Shown here: piece after piece, positions 11,096 to 22,226 of the stretch
Layout of the letters: each line of letters begins with the position of its first letter
How positions within the stretch are numbered: the first letter of the stretch is position 1
Source: Pilaira anomala
Lineage: Eukaryota > Mucoromycota > Mucoromycetes > Mucorales > Mucoraceae
Length of the DNA: 64,000 nt
Assembly: GCA_025716855.1 (NCBI GenBank)
Contig: JAIXMQ010000037.1
Coordinates: 1 to 64,000 of the forward strand
Direction: 5' to 3'
Notes under the pieces: generated by a model
The model's database searches: none
What the model saw: only the letters and a program-made list of their open reading frames with translations
Told to the model about the DNA's origin: nothing
Made by a program: the position numbers and the translations under genes

Positions 11096-11113
11096 CAGCT
11101 GCTTTAGCAGCTG
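11096..11113 (+). other. Perfect inverted repeat (hairpin) in LINE 3' region
   Basis: CAGCTGCTTTAGCAGCTG: two 8-base arms that are exact reverse complements around TT; in RNA it would fold as 6-7 pairs with a 4-6 base loop. It lies 145 bases after the ORF2 stop and may be a recognition element for the reverse transcriptase, as 3' stem-loops are in some LINEs. That function is inference. Confidence 0.5.
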
Positions 11114-11233
11114 AAGATTATTTTTAGTATTTTTCCTTCTTTTTTCCTACGGAGTGCAATAATGATAAAAGCAAATCGACTGCATAAACTCCCTTTATTA
11201 TTATTTCTCTTTTTAATAAACTAAATCTTTCAC

Positions 11234-11249
11234 CTCGGCCAAATCAGCA
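11234..11249. repeat. Right copy of 16-bp target-site duplication
   Basis: Identical to 6179-6194. It marks the 3' end of the LINE and the point where pre-insertion DNA upstream of the tRNA-Leu gene resumes. Confidence 0.88.
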
Positions 11250-13113
11250 TTAGATGATTATTTTAATTATAAAATAATATTTATATTAAATTTTAAAATA
11301 AAATCATCACGTGACAAACACGTGACTGAAGTTAGGCTCCTTTTGGGATTTATGCAAATATTTAAAGTAACTTTTTGATGTATCTCGTAATGATTCACGG
11401 GTTTGGAGAGAAATATTACAATGGTTTATTATTTCAATTGTCTGCTGTCATACAAAAAACAATAACTAATCATAGATCAAATTTTGTAATGGTAAGATAA
11501 CTGTAAGAGAAAATGTATTTAAAAGTAATAACAACGATAAATGAAAATATTGCATGTCTGATCTAATTTAAACAAACAAAAAAAAAGGATATCATTGTAT
11601 TACAAAAGAAAATTTGAAGGTAAATTCAGAGATTGAAACAATGAACAGGTAGAAATTAAAAGAACAATACTCTGGATATTAAATAGGTGAAATATTTGAT
11701 ACGGTGATATTTATAATGAGAGATAATGATGATTGAAGATTACCTAGATTCTTTTGATAAATAAATAGAATGTAAATGCTTAAAATGTCATAGGTATTGT
11801 TATAGTGTTTGATTTTGTCGTGCATTACACATCCAAAAGACAACATAAAAATATTCTTTCGCATTATTCAAAACTACTTTTTTTGTCATTCTTACAAAAT
11901 AGATATACCTGAATTTAATACTAGATATATATTCATACTAGTATGAACGGGGAAAGAACTTACAATTGTAATTTCGTGTTTTATTATTTTAAATCTTTTT
12001 CGATTTTTTAACAGCTTCTTTTTTTCTATTTTGAGATGATGTTTTAGTTCGACGTTTTCTAGTAGTAGTAGGCTTTACGACGATATCATCTTCATCATCA
12101 TCATAATCATCCTGGTAACGGACAAGAATCATAGCCATAATTGTTAACATTAAATAATCGTCATCTAACATCATAGCTACAAGAAATAAGATTAAAAGTT
12201 CCTCGTCTTCTTCGAAAATAGCGTTGAGCGTTCTTGGAGCCATGGAAAAATAACTAGGTTTTGTATAGATAAATAAAAAAATAAAAAGGGAGAAATATTT
12301 GTTGATTTTGAACTTAAATTAAAAAGTTTGATTTCAGAGAATGTATTGTGAAGGGCAAAACTCTGTGATGCATGAAATATGGCATAGTTGCAGCCGATAC
12401 CATAATATGCGTCTATTCAGTAGCACAAAAGTCTAACCTATAAAAAGGAAAAATCACCTAGTTGAACTCATTGACTGTCAAGTACATAAATCAATTGGTA
12501 GATTAAAATGATACAAGGCTTGAAGTTGTTCCTATTATTAAAATAATTCAGTGAATGAAGGATGTATGGCTCAACTTATAAATTATTATAATACAGAAAT
12601 AATAATTTGTTGTCAATGTATAAACAAACAATACATTTATTGATGTTGTTGGTTATTTAATAATCTAGATATATATACATACTGATTCATCATTATCTTG
12701 TATCGATATCCTACAGCTAAATACAAATTGATCAGATCGAACCCTGCAAAACCAATACATTTTAAACTGAGTAAAATCCCTTTAAATTTCAAATATACAT
12801 AGATATTAAATTACAAATAATCGCAGAATTCGTCAGGTACCATAACCGTGTTGTCTCCGAGTACAAAGAAACATTCATATGATTCTCGATTTTTATTAAA
12901 GCAACAGAATTATATCAAAATGCCCACCAGTTACTGGTTATAAAAAATCTGGAACCGATTTTGAAAGATATATGAATTAAATTTAGAAACCTTCAGGTTT
13001 TACTTTTTTTTTTTTTCTAATGATTATTAAGATTTCTTTTATTTTATTTGACTCCCTTACGTCTTTCTTTTTTTAAAAAAAAACTTGTTTTTAAATACTG
13101 GAAAAAAAAAAGC
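11250..13113. other. Intergenic region with one doubtful small ORF
   Basis: AT-rich DNA that before the LINE insertion was the upstream flank of the tRNA-Leu gene. It contains the small minus-strand ORF described at 11989-12243 and nothing else I can support; the last ~100 bases are the promoter of the MFS gene. Confidence 0.45.
11989..12243 (-). CDS. Small hypothetical protein, acidic N-half and basic tail
   Basis: An 84-residue ORF starting MAPRTLNAIFEEDEELL. The first half alternates acidic clusters with hydrophobic Leu/Met/Ile runs (LILFLVAMMLDDDYLML), then an Asp-rich stretch (DDYDDDEDDIVV) and a Lys/Arg/Ser/Thr tail resembling a nuclear localisation signal (RKRRTKTSSQNRKKEAVKKSKK). The biased ends and clean ATG context make it more convincing than neighbouring ORFs. 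The N-terminal half has a general resemblance to the start of PIF/Harbinger-type transposases, but no DDE domain follows. I do not recognise it; it could be a relic exon or a small gene. Confidence 0.35.
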   Translation of the reverse strand: MAPRTLNAIFEEDEELLILFLVAMMLDDDYLMLTIMAMILVRYQDDYDDDEDDIVVKPTTTRKRRTKTSSQNRKKEAVKKSKKI

Positions 13114-14707
13114 ATGGAAAAGGATGAAACAGTACTTGACAAGAAGACAAGAATTAAAAATTATTTTTGGAAGAGGTGCGAAATATCACCTGTGCTAGAA
13201 GAAGATCCTCGTCTCTTGAGTAATCGAGTTAAATCCAATATAATCTTATGTGCTGCACTTGTTGCTTGTACTGGAGGATTTTCAAGCACAATTTATTTTC
13301 CAGGTATTTAAACAAGAATAAAATAAAACAAGATATAAAAAGAGTCTTTTTTTTATTTGATTAATGTACTTTTTAATATATATAATAGGACTTCCCGATG
13401 TAACAAAAGAATTAAATGCACCACCAATAGCCACAACGCTCACAGCAGCTCTATTTATTTTCTTTATGGGTGTTGCACCTGTGGTATGGGCAGCTATTTC
13501 CGAGTACTACCATATACGTCGATTTATTTTCTTATGTGCCATGTTGATATATATTGCAACTTCCATAGGTGCAGCCTTTGTTAACAATATTTGGGCACTG
13601 GTCGTAGTACGTTGCATACAATCCATTGGTGTCTCAAGCGGTCAATCTGTAGGAGCAGGATACATATCTGATTTATACCCAGTAGAAGAACGAGGAAGTG
13701 CATTTGGAAAGTATATGTTTGGTGTTATTTTGGGCCCACTCTTGGGTCCGATTGTAGGTGGATTCTTGATCATGTCGCCTTTAGGTTGGCGAAGTACCTT
13801 TTGGTTTTGTTTTGCCTTTGGCATATTAATATTTTTTATCACCTTTTTTTTTATACCCGAGACGTTTCGTGATGATGATCGATTTGATAAGAAGCTTCCT
13901 CTTACAACAACAACAACAACAGCAGCAGTAGCAAAACAACAAGGTCGTCGTAGTGGTCGTAATACAGTAGGTCCGATGATAGAGAATGAACCGAATCAAG
14001 ATAATGTAGTGGAGATAAATGCAAATGAAGAAAAAAAAGTATTCAATCCATTTTCACCGTTTTCATTGATGCGACATCCATTTGTTTTGATGCCTTCAGT
14101 CACAGCAGGCTTTTTCTTTGGCGCAATGTTTGCTACACAAACTATCTTACCAGAAGCATTTAAAAATACATACGGCTTAAATTCATGGCAGACAGGGCTC
14201 TCTTATCTTGGAGCAGGTATTGGTAACTTGAGCGGATCCATCTTGGGAGGAAAATTATCAGATCGTCTCTTACTTCGTGCTCGTCGTTTACGTGGAGGTA
14301 AAAAAGTAGTAGAAGATCGATTCACGATAAACATGTGGATTGCAGGTATCATCTTTAATCCGTTAGGATTACTTTTGTTTGGATGGATTGTAGAGTATAA
14401 AATGAGTATATGGGGAGCCATCATAGGATTTGGTATACAGTGCTTTGGAAATATTCAGGTCTTCACAACAGTGACGGCCTACCTTGTGGATTCTTTACCC
14501 GGTCGTGGAGCAGCGGCTACAGCAGTAGCAAGCTTTGTTCGGTTTGGATTTGCATGTATTTTATCCTTGGTTGCGACACCAATGGTAGCTGCTTTAGGTC
14601 CTGGATGGACTACTACTTTATTTGCTTGCCTTTCTTGGGTTGGAATGGTTATTATATTTATTTTAAAAATTCGAGGAGAACAGATTCGAAAGTGGAGTGG
14701 ATATTAA
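13114..14707 (+). CDS. MFS transporter, DHA1 (drug:H+ antiporter) type, two exons
   Basis: Predicted plasma- or vacuolar-membrane proton antiporter for drugs or small metabolites. Exons 13114-13303 and 13389-14707 give about 502 residues; the intron (GTATTT...ATAG) splits a Gly codon. About 12 membrane segments are seen in two halves of six separated by a charged loop (~residues 230-290, Thr-rich with polar Glu/Asn). Motifs: TGGFSSTIYFPGLPDVTKEL in TM1, VVRCIQSIGVSSGQSVGAGYISDLYPVEERGSAFG around TM4-TM5 and GVILGPLLGPIVGGFL (antiporter motif C) are typical of the TPO/FLR/QDR-like DHA1 group. The start at 13114 is preferred over an upstream in-frame ATG at 13048 because the latter encodes a low-complexity Lys/Phe extension from a poly-T/A tract. 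Substrate cannot be read from sequence. Confidence 0.88.
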
Positions 14708-14930
14708 CGCAGCAGTGATCTTCGGAGTGTTAATGTTTTATTGTTGTTTTGTGTATTTATTGATAAAAAGGCTCATCCTAATCCTAACAGGGAAGACTGC
14801 TTCTGTATTATAAAGTTGCTTGTAATAATAAGCTCACGGAATGAAACAATAATAATAAAAAAAATTTGATTTTCCCTTTTTTTTTTATTTTATTTTTTTT
14901 TAAAACTTCTTTTGTTGGTTCTACTTTATC

Positions 14931-15963
14931 ATGGCTGAAGGTTTGTTATCAAAGAATAATTTTAAATAAAAGGTGAAGTGAACTGACTTAATCTAGATCT
15001 TAAGTACAGACAAAAATATAAAGACTTGCGAAAGCGTATTCGAGATATTGAAGAGGTAAAGAAAAGAATAAGTTCCTTTTTCTTAATTTTTCTCATCTAG
15101 ATAAAATTATTGATAGGAAAACGACGTGCTTAATGTACGACTCTTTAAAGCTCGTAAGAGTATTCGCCATCTAAAGTTGGAGAGAACGTAAGTGATGTAT
15201 AAAATAATAATAATTTTTTATTTATTTATACATAAAAATAGTTTCTTACTTGATCGTATGGAGAAAGTGAGTCACCCTTCAGTTGACTATAACAGTGATA
15301 ATTCAGATATGGGTTCAGAAGTCTATTCGCATGATGAATCTGATATGGTAAGAAAATATATAAATTCATATATATATATTTATTTTAATAAAATATATTA
15401 GTTATTACAAAAGTTTCAGGGCAATAAACATGGTAGAATGGAAAAATTAATAGTAAATAAACCACAACGTAAAAAGAAAGATCCAAACGCGCCAAAAGGA
15501 CCAGGCAATGTCTTTTTTCTATACTGTAGACTAGAAAGAGATAAAATCAAAGATGAACATCCAACAGAGAATTTAGGAGAAGTAACCAGACTCTTGGGTC
15601 AAAAATGGAAAAGTCTTTCAAAAGAAGAAAAGAAAGTAAAAGTCTTAATTTTTCATCTCAATGATATCGTAACTAATTCATTTAAATATATAGAAATATT
15701 ATGATATGTATAAGCGTGAGTTGGAAGAATATGAAGAAGCTATGAAGACTTATACTTTGAACGGTGGCACAGGTGGTGTTCCTACTCCTACTACTGCTAT
15801 GGTCTCAGTTATCTCCTCTCCTGCTCAATCAACAGAAATGTCAATGGATTTTCCTAGTGATCCAGTTCAACCTCATGATTCACCTGATGTTGGTTCTATA
15901 TTAATGGGTGAAGATGATAAAGATGTACCCATTTATAATCAAGAGATTATGTGGCAAAACTGA
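14931..15963 (+). CDS. HMG-box protein, likely INO80-complex subunit (Nht1-like), six exons
   Basis: Nuclear chromatin protein. Exons: 14931-14940, 14997-15055, 15117-15187, 15242-15347, 15402-15635 and 15694-15963, ~249 residues; the acceptor of exon 5 could instead be 15420, in the same frame. Residues ~5-55 (LKYRQKYKDLRKRIRDIEEEN, then VRLFKARKSIRHLKLERTFLL) match the short coiled-coil domain shared by INO80 subunits. Residues ~115-185 form one HMG box: KKKDPNAPKGPGNVFFLYCR, WKSLSKEEKKKYYDMYKREL, with the usual Pro, Phe/Tyr and Trp positions. The tail is Thr/Pro/Ser and acidic, ending IYNQEIMWQN. The coiled-coil plus single HMG-box order is that of fission yeast Nht1, a component of INO80. 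Exon 1 is only ten bases (MAE plus one base), short but required by the conserved domain that begins at residue 5. Confidence 0.82.
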
Positions 15964-16145
15964 TTTTTTTCAAGTATAATAAATAAAATTAATGCGTAGT
16001 CACAGAACCCTACGCTAAAAAAAAATAAAAAGTGCGATTTGTTCCCTGTAAGTCCCCCGAAATAAAAAGTTTTTCTTTTTTTTTTTTTTTTTTTTTTTTC
16101 TTCTTCTTTCTTCTTTAACCCCCAAACTCTCTTATATTATATACC

Positions 16146-16808
16146 ATGAGTTTCCTTCGTGCTGCTACTAGAACCGTAAGTATAAATAGATAAAGATTTG
16201 AATTTTATTAGAAGAATAATTGATTAATCTAGTTGATAATAGTCCGCTTTCTTGCGTCCTACTGTTAACTTGCGTTCTCCCGTCGCATCTTTATATGCTC
16301 GTTATCTTTCTACTGAAATGAAGGCTCGTTTAGATAAGGTAAAAATATATTTTATGCATAGATTTGTATCTCTGTATTTCTAAACTCTTTTTTTTTTATT
16401 ATTATTTTAATGATAGGATATTAAATCAAACGATGTTGTTTTATTTATGAAGGGTACACCTGAACAACCTATGGTAAGATCCGGATAGTTTTTTCTTTTT
16501 TTGAAAAAAACAACTAATGGAAATAATAAAAATAGTGTGGTTTCAGTCGTGCTACAGTTCAAATTATGCAAGTTCAAGGTGTTGATTTTGACAGCAGAGT
16601 TAATGCATTCAACGTATTAGAAGATGAAGAATTAAGACAAGGTATTAAGGAATATTCAGAATGGCCTACTATTCCTCAAGTTTACATCAAGGGTGAATTT
16701 GTTGGTGGTTGTGATATTTTATTAAACATGCATCAATCTGGAGACCTCGAAGATCTTTTAGTAAAGAACGAAATTGTCTCTGTTGAAGAAGATGAAGAGA
16801 AGAAATAG
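16146..16808 (+). CDS. GRX5: Mitochondrial monothiol glutaredoxin, Grx5 type, four exons
   Basis: Carries [2Fe-2S] clusters in the mitochondrial iron-sulfur assembly pathway. Exons 16146-16175, 16243-16338, 16417-16473 and 16536-16808 give ~151 residues. The first ~36 residues ([20 protein letters not shown]...) are Arg/Ser-rich and lack acids, a mitochondrial presequence. The mature domain has [24 protein letters not shown] with the single active-site Cys in CGFS, followed by [19 protein letters not shown] (cis-Pro TIP and glutathione-binding GGCD). These define the single-domain class II monothiol glutaredoxins; Grx3/4 would carry an N-terminal thioredoxin domain, absent here. Convergent with TRP1; only ~100 bases separate the two stop codons. 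Confidence 0.95.
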
Positions 16809-16911
16809 ATTATTAAATAAAGTCATGTTATTATTAGTCATCAAAAAAAAAAAAAAATATAGCAGTTTTATTATTATTGTTCTATTTTCTTATCTAATAT
16901 ATGTGTGTATA

Positions 16912-19191
16912 CTAATGATGGTATGTAGATTTGACAGTTTCAACAAATGTACGAATCTTATTTAAATCTTTAACACCATCCGTTTCAACGCCAGAAGAAA
17001 CATCCACTATCCAAGGTTTAGCTTGATGAATAGCAGAAGCTACGTTGCTAGGATCAAGTCCACCAGCCAAAATAATAGGGAAATCCTTGTTACCCAAAAA
17101 TTCAAATTGTTTATGATTAACAATATCTCTTGCAATTGCCCAATCAAATGGAACACCTTGTCCACCTTGTCTATCAGAAGGTAAACTAGCTACCTTAGCA
17201 TCCAAAAGAACATATTGATGACTACCAGGTTGAGTATAATTTGGCATTTGAGCACGTTTATAACTGAAATTATCTATATGGAATGCCTTGATAACTGGTA
17301 CTGGTAAATATCTAGCTAATTCAACTGATTCAGTACCATGTAATTGAATGATATCTAATCCAACATCCAAAGCGACTTGTGTCATGTATTCAATACTTTG
17401 ATTCACAAACACACCAACAACCAAAGGTTTTCTTTTACGTGCTTCTAATAATTGACGATGCATTTGAAACCAATCCGCAGTTTTAACCATAGGTGATTTA
17501 GAAGGTCTTGAAATATTTAATTCTCTTACAGATTTAACAATTTCTGTGGCTGTTTCTAAAGAGACTTTACGTTTGGATTTCTCTGCAAAGATAAGTCCAA
17601 TTAAATCAGCACCGGCATTGGCTGCAACCACAGCAGCTTCTACGGATGAAATACCACATACTTTCACAAGTGATTGTTTTGGTTCCTTTGGTAAAGGTAC
17701 TGGATTTTTCTTTTCAAATCCAAGCAATTCAGTAACAAATTCTTTCAAGTTCCAAGCACGCATCAATGCTTCACCTACAAGTACACCCTTCACGCCTTGC
17801 TTTACATACATTTCCACATCGGCTCTACCTGTGATACCAGAAAGTGCACATAAAATAGTTCCTTCAGGTACCATCTCAGCCAAGCGAGAAGTAGTTTCCA
17901 TATCCACATCAAAACTATGTAAATTACGATTATTCACACCAATCAATTTCGATCCTAAAGCATTTGCACGAGCCATTTCTTCTGCATTGTTTACTTCAAC
18001 TAAAGGTTCCATACCAAGACTCTTTGCGTAATCGTATAATTCACGCAACACAGGTTGAGTCAACATAGCTACAATCAATAAGACTGTATCTGCACCATAC
18101 AATCTTGCTTCTAAAATTTGATACTTGTCTACAATGAAATCCTTTCTCAACACACAGGGACGGTTAGGTAAATCGTTAAATGACTCACGCACTTGAAGCA
18201 TATCATGGATAGTACCACGGAACCATTTAGGTTCAGTCAAGACAGAGACAACACTTGCACCAGCTAATGCGTACTGTAAGGCTTGTTCAGCTGCATTCAC
18301 AGTGGCATCAATATTTCCTTTGGAAGGAGAGGCTCGCTTTACTTCAGCTAAAAGAGCAGGTGTAGATTGATTTAATCGAGCAACAACATCAGCAAGTGGT
18401 GGAGCTACATGCAAAGATAAGAGTTTTTCCAAATCGAGCATACTTTGTCCTGGAATTTCTTGAGCGGCCTGAACGTCCTTGACACGTTGAGCATAAATAC
18501 GAGTCAAGATAGAAGGTGCATCACTTGTAGTCTTGGTTTCAACATTATTCTCTTGAGAGGGTTCACGTACTACTTTATGAGGTAAAATACCCGCACTTGG
18601 GTTCTCTACCCAACTACCTCCATTCAATGATAAAAAGTTGGCAATCATCGTATGTCCATTTTCACACAAGATACTTTCAGGATGGAATTGAAGTCCTTCT
18701 ACAGTGAATTCCTTATGACGAACACCCATAATTACACCATCGTCGGTGGTTGCCGTGACCTCTAAACTGTCAGGAATGGTCGAAGGAACACCGGCCAAGG
18801 AATGGTAACGAGTTACAAGATTGTTTTGAGGAACAGACTTAAATAATCCTCGACTGTCGTGCTTGATAGGTGAGGTTTTACCATGAATAATATCACCTGC
18901 GTATGATACAGTACCGCCATACACTTCAAACATACATTGCATACCCATACAAATACCAAGAATAGGTAATTTACCAGCGAAATGGGAGATGGCTGCACGA
19001 GAAATACCTGCATCCGTTGAAGGGTGACCTGGTCCAGGTGAGACTACAATGTTACGTGGTGAAAGCTTCTCAATTTCTTCTATCGTAATTTTATCATTAC
19101 GGTAGACAACTACATCAGCTCCTTGAGAACACAAGTATTGATATACATTGTAAGTGAAACTGTCATAATTGTCGATTAATAAGGTTGTCAT
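16912..19191 (-). CDS. TRP1: Trifunctional tryptophan enzyme: GATase / indole-3-glycerol-phosphate synthase / PRA isomerase
   Basis: A 759-residue fusion for three steps of tryptophan synthesis. Residues ~1-195: glutamine amidotransferase of anthranilate synthase (component II), with VSPGPGHP, nucleophile Cys81 in GICMGMQ and the His170/Glu172 pair in QFHPES. Residues ~220-490: IGP synthase, with [40 protein letters not shown] and [10 protein letters not shown]. Residues ~510-755: phosphoribosylanthranilate isomerase, with [12 protein letters not shown] (catalytic Cys), [15 protein letters not shown] and [10 protein letters not shown]. This G-C-F order is the usual fungal one (TRP1/trpC); ascomycete yeasts have a separate TRP1. 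Single exon, no disruption. An upstream poly-A tract of ~22 bases (19239-19260) lies in the promoter region. Confidence 0.97.
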   Translation of the reverse strand: MTTLLIDNYDSFTYNVYQYLCSQGADVVVYRNDKITIEEIEKLSPRNIVVSPGPGHPSTDAGISRAAISHFAGKLPILGICMGMQCMFEVYGGTVSYAGDIIHGKTSPIKHDSRGLFKSVPQNNLVTRYHSLAGVPSTIPDSLEVTATTDDGVIMGVRHKEFTVEGLQFHPESILCENGHTMIANFLSLNGGSWVENPSAGILPHKVVREPSQENNVETKTTSDAPSILTRIYAQRVKDVQAAQEIPGQSMLDLEKLLSLHVAPPLADVVARLNQSTPALLAEVKRASPSKGNIDATVNAAEQALQYALAGASVVSVLTEPKWFRGTIHDMLQVRESFNDLPNRPCVLRKDFIVDKYQILEARLYGADTVLLIVAMLTQPVLRELYDYAKSLGMEPLVEVNNAEEMARANALGSKLIGVNNRNLHSFDVDMETTSRLAEMVPEGTILCALSGITGRADVEMYVKQGVKGVLVGEALMRAWNLKEFVTELLGFEKKNPVPLPKEPKQSLVKVCGISSVEAAVVAANAGADLIGLIFAEKSKRKVSLETATEIVKSVRELNISRPSKSPMVKTADWFQMHRQLLEARKRKPLVVGVFVNQSIEYMTQVALDVGLDIIQLHGTESVELARYLPVPVIKAFHIDNFSYKRAQMPNYTQPGSHQYVLLDAKVASLPSDRQGGQGVPFDWAIARDIVNHKQFEFLGNKDFPIILAGGLDPSNVASAIHQAKPWIVDVSSGVETDGVKDLNKIRTFVETVKSTYHH

Positions 19192-19689
19192 GTTGCTCTA
19201 TTTTTTCAAAAAAAAAAACTATAGAAAAGGAAAAAGGAAAAAAAAAAAAAAAAAAAAAAAAGCTAAGTGGTTCACTAATCTAATTGAAAACGGAGATTGG
19301 ATGATTGAAATGTCAATCTGACTCACAAATTTTATTCAGACGCAGTATGAAAGGATTTATCAATTTTTTTATCTTTTGAAAAAGAGAAGCTACTTAGTTC
19401 ACTAACAAACTAAGAGAAGAGAAATAAAAAGTACAGAACATATGCTTCTATACAAGAGCTTCTTCAACTATCTCTTTTCATATGAACATAATTTATTTTA
19501 CTATCAATTTTCACATGTATATGCCAAAAAAGAAAAAAAAAAAAAACTTTAAACAAAAACTCAAAAGCATAAATCTTTTTGATAAATCATAAAACAATAT
19601 ACTATAAATTAATCGTATACTCAGTTTGCATAAGGGAGGTTTTTTTTTCTTTCTTTTTTCTTTTTCGGTATATAAACTAGTAATTAGCT
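19192..19689. other. Divergent promoter region of TRP1 and the homeobox gene
   Basis: About 500 bases of AT-rich DNA shared by two divergent genes, with long A runs near 19210 and 19239 and a CT-rich tract at 19640-19665 just before the homeobox start. A TGACTC-type Gcn4/CPC core, which could fit amino-acid control of TRP1, lies at 19319-19324 (read as TGACTC on plus, ~130 bases upstream of the TRP1 start); a single six-base match is weak evidence. Confidence 0.35.
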
Positions 19690-20534
19690 ATGGTAAAAGT
19701 CAAGTGCAAAAAAGCTAAAGAGGCTCCTCCTCCTGAAGAGAGCACAGAATCCGAAGCAAGTAATTCATCTGGCGAAGGTGATAATGGTTACGGTACTCCC
19801 GTCAGGCCAAGAAAGAGGTTCGCTCTTGAAGAAACTCGTCTTCTCGAAGACGAATTCAAAAAAAACGCACGTCCTACCGCGGATGTTAAGAAGAAGCTAG
19901 CAGATACTTTCGATACTGTTCCCAATCGTATTCAAATATGGTTTCAGAATCGTAGAGCCAAAGAAAAAAAAATTACAGTGCCTGCTTCAGCTCAAGATAG
20001 CGAAAGCTCTTCACATACATCTGAAAAAGCTGGCAATATCTCTGATGTCGAAGACCCCCAAGAGGAAGATTCGCGAGGAAGCAAGAGGCCTCAAGTTAGT
20101 ACTGAACAAGTACAACATTTTCGTCCAAATTTTCAATTTTTTGACCAAGCTATTATAGCGCCAAATACAGACAATTGGCCGTCAAGAGGTGTTGACCCTA
20201 GGGTCATTTTTCCGACTAATCCAAATGCATCAATGTACAATGGAATGTATCCCAATAATTACATGGCACCACCATTCGTATTTGGAAACGCAGCTGCTTC
20301 GGTCGCTCCGACAACTAACAATGTTTCAAGGGCTTTGGGACACCAGCGTGAAGATGAAGAGAGTGATGAGCGTCATTATTTTAAAAGAGGTGATTTTTAC
20401 ATTTATTATAAAACCAAATTTTGTTTGAATGTATGTGTATTTACCTTTTTTTTTTCTTTTTTTTTTTTTTTTTTTTACGTCAAAAATCAATTTTTATGCA
20501 AGATCTGAAAGGCAAAAAACGTTCGCGAAAGTAG
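19690..20534 (+). CDS. Homeodomain transcription factor, two exons
   Basis: Nuclear DNA-binding protein. Residues ~36-95 form a homeodomain: RPRKRFALEETRLLEDEF (helix 1), TADVKKKLADTFDTVPNR (helix 2) and IQIWFQNRRAKEKK (recognition helix 3, with the invariant W, F, N and R). No TALE insertion is seen, so it is a typical homeodomain. The rest is Ser/Glu-rich with a Pro/Asn-rich segment (PNASMYNGMYPNNYMAPPF). Exon 1 is 19690-20389; if read straight on, the frame runs into a Phe-rich poly-T artefact, so an intron to 20502 is inferred (donor GTGATT, acceptor GCAAG), giving a short basic tail ending KGKKRSRK and ~243 residues. The splice is plausible but the donor is not strong. The biological target is unknown. 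Confidence 0.85.
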
Positions 20535-22036
20535 TACACGTTTCGTTTAAACTCCATTTTTTTTTTTCGGTGTAAAGGAGATAAACTTGTTCCCTAAATT
20601 TATCTTTTTGTTGTAAATATTTTTCAAAGAAAAAATTATGTATTGCTAATTATAAATACTCCCATTGCTTAATAATAAAAAAATCTTATCCATTTATCTT
20701 ATTTTTTTTTTCTGTCATAATGTTATTTACTCTTCACGCTGAGTTTGCATTTTTTTTTTGAGTTACATGAAAAATCCTGCAAGCCCGATTTGCTGTCAGA
20801 GTTCATAAAAAGTACGTAGTTGACTTTTATCCAAACCTTTTTTTTTTCTGATGAAGTGGTTGGGAAGTTCTAGAATGTTACTTCAGTCTGATATATATAT
20901 AAATATATATATATACCTATATATATGTATCTTATAATACACATTTATATATTACGAGCCTCAATAACTTACTCTAGTTTGATGTAGTTTTTTCTTGAGA
21001 CCTTCGTGTGTGTAGGTATGGAAGGGTGTAGTGAGCGTACTGAAGTAAATGATGGTATCCAAGTGATAGGGCCAAATATATTGTAATGATCTCAGAGAGA
21101 GAGAGAGAAAAAAAAGATGTTCGATTCGTTATTTTATCAATTATAAAAAAGAATATTTCTCATTAGGATATATTATTGTATAGAAGATTCCAATATAGAA
21201 TATGGAGAGAAGAAACAAATCTTATGTATTACCTCAGAAGGTAATATAATCAGAGAAGAAGAGAGATAAAATCTGAGTAGGCTTTCTGGAAGAGATGTGA
21301 TAGAATAGGTAGTCCTGGGAGGAATAGATATACTGAGATATTCGAGAGCCTTTTCTTTTTTCAAAAAGTATTTTTTTCTTTGGTTATGTAGCATGATAAA
21401 AAAAAAATATACTGGGAGTCTTAAGGATGTGTTTTCACTATATAGATCTGAAGACGAGACACTTTACACGTACATGGAAGTGTACCTCTTTTACTGGGCT
21501 ATAATACATCGTTATTCAAAAAACTCATGTTGTCGTTGTCGATTTAGAGTTACTGTATAGATATTTCTATAGAAAATTAGTTTTCATAGCAAAAAATAGA
21601 ATAAATTAAAACATACTGAAGTAAATTCTATGATTAAATGACAGGGACTTTATTCCACAATAATATTTAATACGCTAATCATAAATATTATTATATTATA
21701 GCTTCAGTTAATATAAAAATTCCTTAAATTAAGACACACTGGCTTGGAAGAAGATAATAATAAACACGAAACACAAGTTAATAAGATACACCGCTTACAT
21801 AATGAAGGATGTGAAAATCAGTTTATTATTTTTTTTTTTTTGAAATAGGAAATTGTAACACTATAAAATCTTATTGCGCCTCATAAAGATAATGATACCC
21901 CTTTCTTTTTTGTTTTAATATAATTTACTTTTTGAATATATTTGTATTAAAATGCGAGGAGTATATAATCTTCAGCAACATCCCTACTGTATTGCTATTC
22001 GCAAGTATAAAAAATAAAAGTTATCTTTATTTATAC
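20535..22036. other. Intergenic region
   Basis: AT-rich DNA with poly-T tracts and a (TA)n-like stretch at 20890-20930. A minus-strand ORF of 73 codons (21394-21173) has no supporting context. A 21-codon plus ORF at 21952 is probably chance. No gene supported. Confidence 0.45.
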
Positions 22037-22127
22037 CTAGTGCTGAGCAACGGCTACAGATTTAGGAAAATTTGATTGCATTGCTGCACTCTCTTCTACA
22101 ATAAATAGATCCTTTTCGGAGAGAAAA
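22037..22127 (-). pseudogene. Orphan 3' terminal exon of an unidentified gene
   Basis: On the minus strand a good acceptor (TTCTTTTAG) at 22128-22136 is followed by a 30-codon open frame, FLSEKDLFIVEESAAM then QSNFPKSVAVAQH and a stop at 22037. Residue composition is protein-like, with little of the low-complexity bias of neighbouring non-coding DNA. Upstream on this strand there is no partner exon: the DNA from ~22220 is coding on the other strand. It therefore looks like the last exon of a gene whose 5' part has been lost or displaced. Family not recognised. Confidence 0.4.
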
Positions 22128-22226
22128 CTAAAAGAAATGTAATGTATTATACTGCAGATTGTATATTTATTCAAAAATGATTAATAAATACACAGAAAGA
22201 AAAAATTATGTATTACATATAACAAG

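Larger units (their letters stand above)
6195..11233 (+). mobile_element. Non-LTR retrotransposon (LINE), apparently complete, inserted at a tRNA gene
   Basis: A ~5.04 kb element bounded by a 16-bp direct repeat, with an open ORF1 and ORF2, a ~220-base 5' leader and a ~280-base 3' region. No long terminal repeats or integrase are present; ORF2 has an APE-type endonuclease and a reverse transcriptase, the hallmark of LINEs. Both ORFs lack internal stops, so the copy is recent and may be active. Base composition is less AT-rich than its surroundings and codon use is richer in C-ending codons. It lies head-to-head with the tRNA gene (tRNA on minus, element on plus). There is no clear poly-A tail; the 3' end finishes in an A/T-rich stretch just before the duplication. 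Confidence 0.93.

Noticed and set aside
6195..11233. Tandem or terminal inverted repeats at the LINE ends
   Set aside because: Only an ~8-base match (TCTTTCAC near both ends) was found, too short to mean anything; no TIR or LTR.
17546..18031. 161-codon plus-strand ORF opposite TRP1
   Set aside because: Lies wholly inside the strongly supported TRP1 frame; no independent evidence.
13114..20534. Biosynthetic gene cluster around the MFS transporter and TRP1
   Set aside because: Neighbours are unrelated housekeeping genes (INO80 subunit, Grx5, homeobox); no tailoring enzymes or synthases.
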